Shown here in pieces: positions 32,301 to 44,460 of a DNA stretch of 64,000 bases. The stretch comes from Mycteria americana (Eukaryota > Chordata > Aves > Ciconiiformes > Ciconiidae), in the NCBI RefSeq assembly GCF_035582795.1, contig NC_134370.1:46611501-46675500 (forward strand). Direction: 5' to 3'. The position numbers and the translations under genes are program-made. The notes beneath the pieces are model-generated. The model saw only the letters and a list, made by a program, of their open reading frames with translations, had not been told where the DNA came from and did no database searches. Position 1 is the first letter of the stretch; every line of letters begins with the position of its first letter.

Positions 32301-33435
32301 TGAGATGTTTCCAGCAGAGCTATTCAACTCTTTATTAGTTTCATCTATAGTCACTGGGGATGAGCACCTCCAAAAGCGAAATTATTCCATGTGAAGATTG
32401 TGTTAAGAAAAGATGAAGACAGTGAACTTTAACATCTAGGAGAATTGTCCCCCTGGTTTGCTGAAGGCAAGACTGCTGCTTTTCCCCATTCCCCAGACAC
32501 AGCCAGGAGTGAGATGCTTGCCTTGTAGGTTCCCCTTTCAGTTAATGGAAAGAAACAGGCAGTTCATCTGACCTACTGACACCTACTTTAGGATGACATA
32601 CACTGCATCAAAAGTGCAGGTCCGGTAATAACAAGGGGAACGTAGGTGACTAATACAGGAATAGGCATCCAAGTAGAAGCCATTTATAGTACATTCTGAT
32701 GAATCCCACCCCCAATTCCTATGTTCATCTTCATTGTAATTGTTTACTAAATCTTTGGTCAAATTTTCAAAGGCATTAATGGGAGCTAGATAAACTAAGC
32801 ATCTAGCCTTCAGGATCCAGGTGTCTCAGAACTGTGATCCTGAAGTTATTGGAAAGTAAGAGCTGGTCGTCCTCTATCACTATTTTTGCCTGTTGAAACA
32901 GTTTGCATGTGGAATGTACTATTTTTTTGAAACAGGAAAATTTACAAGAATTGGTACAAGAATTGTCAAAACTATATAATGTTAAATAATAATAACAATT
33001 TTCAATGTTAAAACTATAATGTTAAAACTGTATTGATAACGTTAAAACTATATTGATGGATCATTTCCTAGGAAAATGAGAAATTAAAAGAATTTATTTC
33101 AGCTTGAGAAGAAAAAATTAAATAATGATGCAGAAATTCTAGTTCCTGGATATTGACCACAGGTGGCTCACTCCTTAATCATTCCTTTATAAAACATCAT
33201 TGAAATATTTGAGTTCACAAACTGGGTTTACATCCCAACTAACACGACCATATCCTAGATTAAATCCAGGATTTTCCTTAAATCATCCAGAAGCAGACCC
33301 CTTGCTTGGTGTGTTCTCTTCCAACTACTTGACACATCTGTCTTCAGATGGGATGACTCATTATCAAGAAGTGCCCAACTCTGTCATTAGTCACAGAAAA
33401 GTGAACTGACTAGATGTTAGACACCAGACGTTAAG
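32301..33435. other. Unassigned inner left-arm DNA
   Basis: No gene is seen. Bases 32309-32510 recur, diverged, in the spacer at about 35158-35360. The AT-rich stretch near 32980-33060 has three copies of a GTTAAAACTATA-like motif. The mirror is 36234-37368. Confidence 0.6.
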
Positions 33436-34590
33436 AAAGAACGATCCTGTCCTTGATAATTTACTCTCATTTAACTGCAATAAGATCTGGACACCTAGCT
33501 CCTTATGGTCCACGACAACCAGCCTTTCTATGGTTTTGCCATGGTGAGAGATGAAAGTAACAGATTTTCTATTACTGTTGATGTTTATGTTAGTCTTGTT
33601 ATTTTGTTGCTTAATTTAAGAGTCTTGTTTGTGGCTTTTTTTCTTTTTTCAACATCTTTTTAAGATGGTAATCAATCACAACTGTTACAGGCCAAGCTTT
33701 GTATCTAGGACTTCATTTAGGCACAAATATTAGCTACCCAACGTCAGGCTGCCCAAACCAAAGTATACTGTTTGTTCTTAAAAGACAAACAATAGGCTCC
33801 TGATCTTGATGTTGCCAGGTGCTGCACGCACTGCTCTCTGCCACAGCTATGGCTACACACACTGACTGTGTCTAGCTAATGTAACAAGAAGGATGGGATT
33901 CATCAACCTTAATGTAGACATCCAGCTTCTAGGCATCTAACTCAAACTAGCACTTTATGCCTCTTCTATAGTCTATAGAGGGAACTAGGCACTACCAGTG
34001 GGAGATTCATCTCCTCCTAATACAGGTGTCTAGACAAGGACAGACCTATCACATCCTACCTAGGAGATGACATCTGCTGATGACAAAGGGTGTCTAGAGC
34101 ACTGACTCAGATGTAGTGGTTCTCGTGTGGACACCTGAATTCCACCCTTGCTCCTTCACTTAGGGCAATATTGTTATGAACTTCTATTATCTTAGGCAAT
34201 CTGAATAATCACATCAAAGTAAGGGTTAAAAGAATTTTTTCAGGAAAGAATAGTAATGAGAAGAAATGGATCAAAACAATATTCTGTTTCTGTCTTTCTG
34301 TTGCAGTCCCTGCCCTGCCACCTCTCTCTCTTCTCTCGGCTCTCACATTACTTCTCTCTTTCTTATACCTTCTCTCTCTTTCCCTCCTATTTATCTGTCA
34401 TACACTGAAATTTTTAGACATATATCTTGCAATCTAACTTTTAAACATTTCTAAGTAGTATAATTTCTAACTGTAAGAAAAGACAACTACCTCCCCAGAT
34501 CTCCAGCGTATTATTTAAAAACCCAAATGTACCTTTTCGTAAGTTTCTTTTTCCAGTAAGAGACTATAAAGTGTCAATGACTTCATTATA
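33436..34590. other. Palindrome II spacer, left half
   Basis: This is AT-rich single-copy-looking sequence with no gene or repeat that I can name. Confidence 0.5.
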
Positions 34591-35157
34591 AAACAAAAGG
34601 AAACGTTGGCTGTATGGAACCGTGAAACAGTGGAGTTCAAGATCCTGGGAGGGAATAAAAACCAACAGCATAGTACAGGCCTTTTACTCAGGACAGCAGA
34701 CTTCAGTACATTCAGGAAATGGGCTTGCCTGAACAGGGAACACATAATGGAGCTCCAATGCAAAAAGGCAGCATACAGGAGATGGAAACAAAGCAGGGAT
34801 TTAGAAACTACGAAGACGGGATTTAGAAGCACTTTCTAGAGATATAGGCATTGGGTTAGGAAAGCCAAAGCTCAGCTACAGTTCAGAGCAGCAAAACACA
34901 TCAAGGGCAACAAGAAGAGCTTCTACTGCTACATCAGTAGTCAAAGGTTGAACAAGGAAAATGGGACCTTGTTGCTGAATGACACAGGTGAGTAAGTGAC
35001 AGCAGACACAGGTAAAGCAGAGATACTTAATGCCTTCTCTGTCTCAGTCTTCACCAACAAGGTACACTCTTGTCAAATCTGCAGATGACTCCACTTGCTG
35101 GGGACCAGTTGATATGCTCATGGGCAGGGATGCCATCATCCCTGATGATGGGCAGAG
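34590..35157 (+). mobile_element. CR1 LINE fragment in the palindrome II spacer
   Basis: The forward strand shows a CR1 ORF2 linker region (KGNKKSFYCYISSQRLNKENGTLLLND), then NAFSVSVFTN-like sequence in a shifted frame. It joins directly to a later CR1 part (VKSADDSTCWGPVDML, corresponding to the FADDTKLGG region), so the intervening reverse-transcriptase core has been deleted. Confidence 0.75.
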
Positions 35158-35360
35158 ATGTTTCCAGCAGAGCTATTCAACTCTTTATTAGCTTCATCTA
35201 TAGTCACTGGGGATGAACACCTCCAAAAGTGAAATTATTCCATGTGGAGATTGTGTTAAGAAAAGAGGAAGACAGTGAACTTTAACATCTAGGAGAATTG
35301 TCCCCCTGGTTTGCTGAAGGCAAGACTGCTGCTTTTCCCCATTCCCCAGACCCAGCTAGG
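35158..35360 (+). repeat. Third copy of an arm segment inside the spacer
   Basis: About 200 bp here match 32309-32510 of the left arm in direct orientation (and 37159-37360 inverted) with a few percent differences, for example GATGAACACC against GATGAGCACC. The match starts right after the CR1 fragment and ends near CCCCAGAC. Confidence 0.85.
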
Positions 35361-36233
35361 AGTCCGTATTCCCAGTACCTGCACACATACACAGCACTCT
35401 TGCAGCCTTCCACACAAATCAACACAGGCTCCGAGCAGTGCCTTTACCACACGGATCCATGCCCAGACCCTGGACCGGTCTCTGTCTCTAGCTGGGGCTC
35501 TTTCCAGATGCTGGTCTCCTCCTACCCATGGGCTAGTCCAGCTTGAAGCTCACCAGTAGATCACACACCCACAGTGTCATACACAGGACACCAATACAGA
35601 AAAAAGTTCAGAACACAGTTTGATGAGTCACATCTTGGTGATCAGGCACAAGTCTTGGCCAGAGCTTACCAACCAGCAGCTTTTTTGCACCTGACCTGCC
35701 CCTTTTTGTCCCCATCCTCTCCTGTTTGTCAGGCCTGCTCCACCCTGCTCTCTTTCTCTGCCCCTGTCTCCACCCAAAAGAAACCTCACCTTCCCCTAGT
35801 AACTTTTCCCTCTTTGTCCCAGTTTTGCTATACGTATACACAAATTTGGAATTTCTTGGTATGACTGTTAGGTAGGTCATCTCAGACTTGCATGGTATCC
35901 CTTTGTGCGGTTACCTATGTACTGTCATCCTACTCCATGCCCTGAAATGTCCTCAGACTCCCTTTTTTCATCTGTGAAGTTTGGCCATTTCTCACATCAC
36001 TCCGCCTTAACCACCCATGTACCCCAGCCACCCCTCACAGAGCTCTCTAGCTTTTGATATCCACCATGTCCAGCAGTGTCTCATGTTTTGTCTAGCAGTT
36101 TTCCACATCCTGTTCAGTTAGCTGAGCCTCAAGCCAGAGAGGGCCCTGTCAGTGGTCTGCATACCAAAACAGATCAGTGTCCAAAGGTGGAGTAATCACT
36201 TTCCAGAGTGATTAACGTCTTAAGATTAACGAT
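35361..36233. other. Palindrome II spacer, right half
   Basis: No gene is seen. The last ~25 bp before the right arm hold TAAGAT...ATCTTA (36221-36237) and a direct repeat TTAACGTCT at 36212 and 36235, just at the arm junction. Confidence 0.5.
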
Positions 36234-37368
36234 CTTAACGTCTGGTGTCTAACATCTAGTCAGTTCACTTTTCTGTGACTAATGACAGAGTTGGGCACTT
36301 CTTGATAATGAGTCATCCCATCTGAAGACAGATGTGTCAAGTAGTTGGAAGAGAACACACCAAGCAAGGGGTCTGCTTCTGGATGATTTAAGGAAAATCC
36401 TGGATTTAATCTAGGATATGGTCGTGTTAGTTGGGATGTAAACCCAGTTTGTGAACTCAAATATTTCAATGATGTTTTATAAAGGAATGATTAAGGAGTG
36501 AGCCACCTGTGGTCAATATCCAGGAACTAGAATTTCTGCATCATTATTTAATTTTTTCTTCTCAAGCTGAAATAAATTCTTTTAATTTCTCATTTTCCTA
36601 GGAAATGATCCATCAATATAGTTTTAACGTTATCAATACAGTTTTAACATTATAGTTTTAACATTGAAAATTGTTATTATTATTTAACATTATATAGTTT
36701 TGACAATTCTTGTACCAATTCTTGTAAATTTTCCTGTTTCAAAAAAATAGTACATTCCACATGCAAACTGTTTCAACAGGCAAAAATAGTGATAGAGGAC
36801 GACCAGCTCTTACTTTCCAATAACTTCAGGATCACAGTTCTGAGACACCTGGATCCTGAAGGCTAGATGCTTAGTTTATCTAGCTCCCATTAATGCCTTT
36901 GAAAATTTGACCAAAGATTTAGTAAACAATTACAATGAAGATGAACATAGGAATTGGGGGTGGGATTCATCAGAATGTACTATAAATGGCTTCTACTTGG
37001 ATGCCTATTCCTGTATTAGTCACCTACGTTCCCCTTGTTATTACCGGACCTGCACTTTTGATGCAGTGTATGTCATCCTAAAGTAGGTGTCAGTAGGTCA
37101 GATGAACTGCCTGTTTCTTTCCATTAACTGAAAGGGGAACCTACAAGGCAAGCATCTCACTCCTGGCTGTGTCTGGGGAATGGGGAAAAGCAGCAGTCTT
37201 GCCTTCAGCAAACCAGGGGGACAATTCTCCTAGATGTTAAAGTTCACTGTCTTCATCTTTTCTTAACACAATCTTCACATGGAATAATTTCGCTTTTGGA
37301 GGTGCTCATCCCCAGTGACTATAGATGAAACTAATAAAGAGTTGAATAGCTCTGCTGGAAACATCTCA

Positions 37369-37923
37369 TGTTAGATGTGGTGACCTAGACAAGTGGTTTC
37401 ATCGGGCTAGCGTCACTGCAAGAAAGATTGATCAGAGGGATGAAATCACAAAAGAAATGGTTACGTCCATTGGGACAACGGATGTCATTGTTACCATTAT
37501 ACTTAAAAGTAATCCAGACATCCCAGTCCTCCTCATCACGGGAGCCAAATCTGACCTTTGGTAAGTGTTGTATAGTGGAGAGTTTTACTTAGGGTTAAGA
37601 AATGGTTATTAAGCATTGATGCAGTACTTCGCAGCTGTCAGAACACAAAAACCAGTAAAATTGCACAATGCAGCTGTTAACAGAAATGATTACATCTGCA
37701 GTGATCCAAACAGCTACAGTCTTGGGCAGCATCGTGGAGGACTAGAGCAGGTCTCCGAGGACTAATTCCAGAATTCCAGTGAACAGGAGTAAACCGAAGC
37801 CACAACAGTGGTGACGATGTTTCTAGTCATGGTCATCATATACATAATTAAAAAGAATAGGAAAAGAGGAATGAACAGTTCAGAAACATTCCCATATTCC
37901 AAGAGGATTAATTCTGTCATGCA
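37369..37923 (-). pseudogene. Degraded olfactory receptor relic, right arm
   Basis: This is the mirror of 31746-32300 with the same losses. It reads on the minus strand from about 37923 to 37369. Confidence 0.75.
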
Positions 37924-37954
37924 TTATTGATTTTGTTTCTTGTCCTTTTCCATA

Positions 37955-38470
37955 AGGTGAGCCCGTACCTTGAATACTGTGTTCAGTTCTGGGCCCCTCA
38001 CTACAATAAAGACATTGAGGTGCTGGAGCATGTCCAAAGAAGAGCAACAAAGCTGGTGAAGGGTCTAGAGAACAAGTTTTATGAGGAGCAGCTGAGGGAA
38101 CTGGGGTTGTTTAGCCTGCAGAAAAAGAGGCTCAGGGGAGACCTCATCGCTCTCTACAACTACCTGAAAGGAGATTGTAACGAGGTGAGTGTTGGTCTCT
38201 TCTCTCAAGTAACAAGTGATAGGACAAGAGGAAACGGCCTCAAGTTGCACAAGGGGAGGTTTAGATTGGATATTAGGAAAAATTTCTTCACCAAAAGGGT
38301 TGTCAAGTGTTGGAACAGGCTGCCCAGAGAATTGGTTGAGTCACCATCTCTGGGAGTATGTAAAAGACATGTAGATGTGGTTAATGGTGGACTTGGCAGC
38401 GTTAGGTTAACGGTTGGACTTGATGACTTAAGGGTCTTCTTCCACCTAAATGATTCTATGATTCTATGAT
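37955..38470 (+). mobile_element. CR1 LINE 3' fragment, right arm
   Basis: This is the mirror of 31199-31714. It separates the two olfactory receptor pseudogenes of the arm. Confidence 0.93.
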
Positions 38471-38658
38471 ACTAAAATATCATTACTTCCAAGTTTATTT
38501 ACTTCCAACCTACAAGGCAAGCATCTAAAGCTTAGTCAGACAAATCCTATCTAGGGATTGGAATTTTTGTTTAACTTTTAACTGTCTTATACTCTGCTTT
38601 CTTTTTTCCTGGTCTATGTTTTGTTTAATCTCCAAGGCTCAGCTCTGCAATTCTCTGC

Positions 38659-39634
38659 ATGGAGGAAAAGAATTCTACTCAGGTCCACACATTCCTCTTG
38701 CCAGGCTTCCCAGCCCTAGCAGACTTACATGTATTGTTCTCCATAGCATTTCTGCTGACCTACATTTTAACTGTTTTGGAGAACGTGGTCATCATTGCCC
38801 TGATCAAGACAAACTGGGAGCTCTACAAACCCATGTAATTTTTCCTTGGTCACCTCTCCTTCATTGAGGTCTGGTATATCTCAGTCACTATCCCTAAACT
38901 CTCGGCAAATTTCATCGCTGAAGACAGGAGTATTTCCTTTGTGGGATGCATGACCCAACTGTTTTTCTTCAGCTCCTTCATGTGCACTGAGTGTGTCCTT
39001 CTCTCTGCAATGGCATATGATCGCTATGTGGCCATCTGTCAGCCATTGCACTCTCCAGTCATGATGACATACCAAATGTGCATATACCTGGTAGTTGTCT
39101 CCTGGTTCAGCGGGTTCACTCTGTCTTTGATCAAGATTTCCTTCATTTCTTAGTTGAAGTTCTGTGGTCCCCATGCTATCAACCATTTTTTCTGTGACAT
39201 TAGCTCTGTGCTGAACCTCGCCTGCACGGATATGTCACTGGCAGAGATGGTGGACTTTTGTGTTGGCCTTATTCATACTGCTTGTTCCCCTCTTCATCAC
39301 TATTGTCTCCTACCTATTAATTATCATGACAATCCTGCACAACCCCAATACCCAGAGTAAGAAGAAAGCCTTCTCCATGTGTTCTTCTCACCCAACTGTG
39401 GTCACCATTTCCTTCTAAGCCACCCTCTGCATGTATGCCCGGCCCAAGATCGACCCTTTTGACTTGAATAAGCTTGTGTCAGCTGTGTGTACTATTGTCA
39501 CTCCCATCCTAAACCCCTTCATTTACTGTCTGAGGAACCAGGAAAGGAAAAGAGCACTGAAAAAAGCTCTCTGTGAAAAAACTGCTATCTCTAAGGTTTC
39601 CAGGCCCATCCCTTCTCTCCAAATGCAAGGATAA
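38659..39634 (+). pseudogene. Olfactory receptor pseudogene (class II, family-6-like), right arm
   Basis: This is a single-exon odorant receptor relic of near full length (~325 codons). It starts MEEKNSTQVHTFLLPGFP and keeps the MAYDRYVAIC motif and the PILNPFIYCLRNQE motif. Defects are a stop at 38836-38838, where the PMYFFL motif has lost its tyrosine codon, a stop at 39151-39153 in TM4/EL2, a frameshift near 39262 in TM5, and a stop at 39416-39418 in TM6. The receptor family call is from general resemblance only. Confidence 0.9.
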
Positions 39635-39822
39635 GCTATGATAAACTGCACATAAGCACCCCGTAAGGATATCTGGCTAATGACTGTTCAAAATGGACAC
39701 AGACCGTGATCAGAGGAACAATGACAGGGTGGAGAATGCTGACAACCTGATCCATCTGAATCAGTCACCCCTAAGACCATCAAAGGTGAATGACTGAGCC
39801 ATTGTCACTGTACAGAAATCTA

Positions 39823-40407
39823 TGTCCTCGTTTCGGCTGGGATAGAGTTAATTTTCTTCCTAGTAGCTGGTATAGTGCTGTGGTTTGGATTTTAGTATGA
39901 GAATAATATTGCTAAGACGCTGATGTTTTGGCTGTTGCTAAGTGCTGTTTACACTGGTCAAGGACTTTTCAGCTTCCCATGCTCTGCCAGGTGCACAAGA
40001 AACTGGGAGGGGGCACAGCCAGGCTACTTGAGCCAAACTGACCAAAGGACTATTCCATACCATATGACGTCATGCTCAGTATATAAACTGGGGGGGAGTT
40101 GTCCGGGGGGGGGTAGCGGTCGCTGCTCGGGGACTGGCTGGGCATCGGTCAGCGGGTAGTGAGTGGTTGTATCACTTTTTTTTTTTCCCTTGGGTTTTGT
40201 TCCTCTCTCGCTCTCTTGTTGTTTTCCTTCTCATTACAATTTATTATTATTATTATTTTGTTCCAATTTTTAAACGGTTCTTATCTCAACCCACGAGTTT
40301 TCTTACTTTTGCTCTTCTCATTCTCTCCTCCATCACACCGGGGTGGGGGGGAGGGTGAGCGAGAGGCTGTGTGGTACTTAATTGCCGACTGGGGCTAAGC
40401 CACAACA
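39823..40407 (+). mobile_element. Solo LTR (585 bp), right arm
   Basis: This is the mirror of 29262-29846 at the same site, so a single insertion predates the palindrome or was copied across it. Its termini are TG...CA. Confidence 0.82.
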
Positions 40408-43248
40408 CTTACTAAGGTGATTCAGTAGATTAAACTCTCCCAAGTGCTATGCAAACTAAAAGGGACTACTGTGTAAAGTAGTATAGAATTTACTGTAGGA
40501 AGCCTGGGGGTGGAATGAAAATTTGGGATTAAACAAAAGAATTGGAGATGTTACAGGTTTTTTAGGGAAAAGGCCAAAGGAAGGTAAAGAAAGATATCAA
40601 GCACAGAAAAATGAAGAGGAAAGGAGATAAAAGGGACTGGTTATGCATAAGCAGGCTGTTGATCAATACACTTGTCTGGCCAACCACTGCATCTGGTTAC
40701 CACAATCTGTGCCACCTTTTTATTAAACTATTTTCCTTTCTATGTCCTGCCTCAAGATTTTCCCTTTTATGTGCATATATGTGAGTAATTTGGTAATGAG
40801 CATAAAGCTATTGAGTAGGACAAGAGGCCTGAAAGCCAGATTCTGGCGTGACAGAAGTTTAGGGGCCAAAAATTGAGAGACTGGTGCCAGGGAGCAAGAT
40901 GCTGGAGAGACCATAAGTCCAAAGTCCAGCTGCTGGACAGACTGGGAGTCTGGATATCAGACATCGAAAAGACCAAGGTCCTGGGAGACCAAAACTGGGG
41001 AGACAAAAGGTCTGGTAGACAGAGAAAGCCATGAAGGGGATTTTCTATTAGTAGACATCCACATTCGTGCTGTCTGTGTTACGTGGAGACCTGTAAAGAT
41101 AGCATCCTTCTGTCCGTATTGGTCCATTTGTGGCTCTGTGTGAGTGTGTGTGTACATGCACCTATTGGGAACTCATGCTCAGGCTCACTGCTAGCAGGAC
41201 ATGAAAACGAGGGTAAGGGTTCAACTCCTCCATCCAGGACTGTAGGAATTCCCTAGCACTGGATTCAGCTACTCTTAACACACACTTGACCACAGCTCTC
41301 AGAATCTCTTAAAAGTCATCAAATTTGAAATTGTCTATGTGAGATACAGCAGCTAAATTAATATCCATCGATTCTAAATGCAACCATTTTCTCATTAGTT
41401 CTTGGCTAATGTCATTGACTAATGTTTGGGCATGTGCAATTTTTTTAAGAGTTTGGGTGGGGTTTTTTGGTAATTCCAGGTTCCTCTGTTCCAGATTATG
41501 TGTGTTTGGAAACTCCTCTTCTAGTCTCAACACTATGGTAGTCATCACAGGCTGACATCACTTTCCAGAGGTGCTGCCTATAATCTAGATAATAGGCTTG
41601 GACTTTGGGTGAAGGCAAGGTTTGGCTCCTTTCACCAAAATAGTCTTCCAGAAGTGTTTAATCTCTCCTTTGTTTTATAACACCTGCACTCAGCACCCTC
41701 CTATAACCTTGGGAATGAAACACATACCATCAGCATCACAGTATGTACAAAATCATTACTCTGAAAAGCTGCATTCCACCATTCATTCTGTTTGGGGCAC
41801 TTTCAATGGAAAAGCAACACCCAGAAAAAAGAAGTATTATGTCTGAGACACGCAAGAACATCACACAGGGCCAAGAGGAGACTTGGGCTGAGCGCGCTAT
41901 GTAGTGTCAGCACAAGCACCCATTAGGATGCTAGCCACCACCACCAGTAAATGTGAGTGACTCTGTACTCCTGAAATCTAGGGATCACTCCCTGAGGCAG
42001 AGGCATTTATCTTTGTAGGAACTATTAACTTCTGCATCAAATTTAATCATCAAGGCATCCAGGATAAATCCCTATATGGAGGGAGGCAGGTACTTCTAGA
42101 TAATGTCTGATTTCATCCTGATGCAGCAGACAAAGGGCGATCAGCTGAGTTCTCTTCCAGAAGTTCCTGTTTCTGTTGTTCAGAAGTGGAGTTCTGGTGA
42201 TGGAGTTCACTGCAAAAAACTCTCATTTTACTTCTCCCTATATATGTTACATGAAGGTCTGAGAAATTTTTTTAAATTCTCTTTGAGGAAAATTCATCCT
42301 GTTGTGCTTGACACCTCTCTGAGGATGAGAGGAGGTAAATTGCAGGTATGCTTATCCTTCTCCACCAACTACAGATGGATCCTGAGTTTTGAGCTGAGAC
42401 CAAGCTTCCAGCTTGTAAGCAGCTAAAAGTTAGGTTAGAGAAGTTTTCTTCTAGGGAATATTCAAGGATAAGTTCTGTAACTTCACATATTATACCTGTG
42501 ATCTGAGCTTGCAGTTAGTTTCCCTACAGACAAGTTTAGTGCAGATTACTCCTTAGGAAAGCATGGAGGCCTTCCTTCTGAGGCACAAACACCTCTGAAG
42601 TAACATGCTGGGAAATTCAGAAAACAGCCAAACTACTGATTGCTGGCATTTGTTGATGCAAGCTTCCCCTCAAAACAAAAGAAAACAAAGAAACTAAACT
42701 CATCCTATTGAATTCTCCTCCCACTTCAGGCAAGTCCTTTAAGTCTTCTATTCATCTTCAGATCAGAGGAAGAACATACGAAGGAAAAAATAATTCAGCC
42801 CTCCTGGAAATAGCATGAAAAAAATCTCCTTTTTCAATTAGCTATACTGCAAGCTCACAAAAGTTCCCTCCTATGGGCTAGAGAAAGCAGCATGACAATG
42901 ACCGTCTAGACCGGTAGACTAGTTATCTAGTCTATCCACCTGCTCCTCTTTGTGTTTCTTGACAAGTCAGGTCATTCCCCATTTTAATTTTGGGCTATGG
43001 TTAGTTGCTGTCACTCATCCTGAATCAAAATGTTTTAGTTTGTTCATATCCACTTAATGTCTTAAAATTAACATTTTATTTTGAAAATATATATTGAACT
43101 ATTTCTAAAGGAAAAGTTGTTGTTTGGAAATTAAATATTTACAAACCTGGTAGACATCAACATTTTTCCTGAATTTTAATCCAGTAATTTAGTTGCCCAA
43201 AATGTTTTTCTAAAATTGACTGAAATCTGGCAAATATTCCCCATGCTT

Positions 43249-43604
43249 CTATAATTCTGGCAGGGATAAATCTGCCAGATAATAAATCTGGCAGGGATGC
43301 CATCCAGAGGGACCTGGACAGGCCAGAAGAATGGGCCAAGAGGATAGTCATGAAATTCAAGAAAGACAAATACAAAGTCCCACCCCTAGGAATGAGGAAG
43401 ACCTTGCAGCAATATGAGCCGGGGACTGATGGGCTGAGGAGCAGCTCTGCAGGAAAAACCCTGGGACATTTTTCAAGACCTGATAGGATAAAGCTGACCT
43501 CATAGCTGATTCTCCTCTGACCTCACAGCTGATTCTGCTTCGAGCAGGACGTTGTACTAGAGACCTCCTGAGGTCCCTTCCAACCTGCATTATCCTGTGA
43601 CCCT
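43249..43604 (+). mobile_element. CR1 LINE fragments, right arm
   Basis: This is the mirror of 26065-26420, with identical joins and internal deletion. Confidence 0.75.
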
Positions 43605-44370
43605 AAAGAAATGCATATGATATTTCTGTTAGGCCAATTTCAACAGCTTCCTTTTAATTCTGTGAAAAATATATTTAGAGTTGTTTTCACATGCTATGTA
43701 AAGGCAAAATACAGGTGAAAACAAATATGAGACATTATTTAGTTCACTACTTTTAATAACTTGTTGAGATAATCATACTATAATAAAATAAATATATCTA
43801 GATAGTGATTTTTAAAATACTAGTGTTTTTTGTCTTATTATTCTTATTTTTTTAAATGAGAATTGTCATTATCATCCTTGTGAGTTCATCAGGGTGAAAA
43901 CAATTTTGCTGGAAAATGTTTTTTGCTTATTAAAAAAACAGCAACCCTGAACATCATTGAAACAATTTCAATTAATATCTCTCACCAGTTTACAGACTTG
44001 GATCTAAAAAGCATATCAGACTTTAAGGTGCATCTTTTACACCTAATTTTGGATCCATTTAATACACTTTAAAAAGTGATTTTTCTCCTCATTAATTGTG
44101 GAGTACAATTCCTAGATTATCAGGTAAAATTTAGACAATGACGCTTTTCAGATCAAATGAATTGCCACTAAAAAGGGTTCAAGAACAATAGTCGTATTAG
44201 CAGGTGCAGCCATTTTACTGTGATTAATATATACGCAGAAAGTTAGGAGTGATTCGTGCAGCATCAGGACAGTGTAAAGTCCAAAATTTCTGGAGGAATG
44301 TATTTGACACTAAAATCTCAATAAAAATAATTACTGTTGACTTATGAAGCTTGTTTCAAATCACCACCTC

Positions 44371-44460
44371 ATTAACATTAACGTTAACGTTAACGTTAAC
44401 ATTAACATTAACATTAACATTAACGTTAACGTTAACGTTAACGTTAACGTTAACGTTAAC
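44371..44460. repeat. (GTTAAC)n hexamer array, 15 units, right arm
   Basis: This is the 90 bp mirror of 25191-25298 and is three units shorter. It is the largest visible difference between the arms of palindrome II. Confidence 0.95.

Larger units (their letters stand above)
22950..33435 (+). repeat. Palindrome II, left arm
   Basis: This arm is the reverse complement of 36234-46701, with paired coordinates summing to 69669 (69651 outside the hexamer array). By eye the arms differ by only a few single bases (for example near 23128 and 29515) and by 18 bp in the (GTTAAC)n array, so identity is above 99.9%. It contains a tRNA relic, two olfactory receptor pseudogenes, CR1 pieces and a solo LTR. 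Confidence 0.95.
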
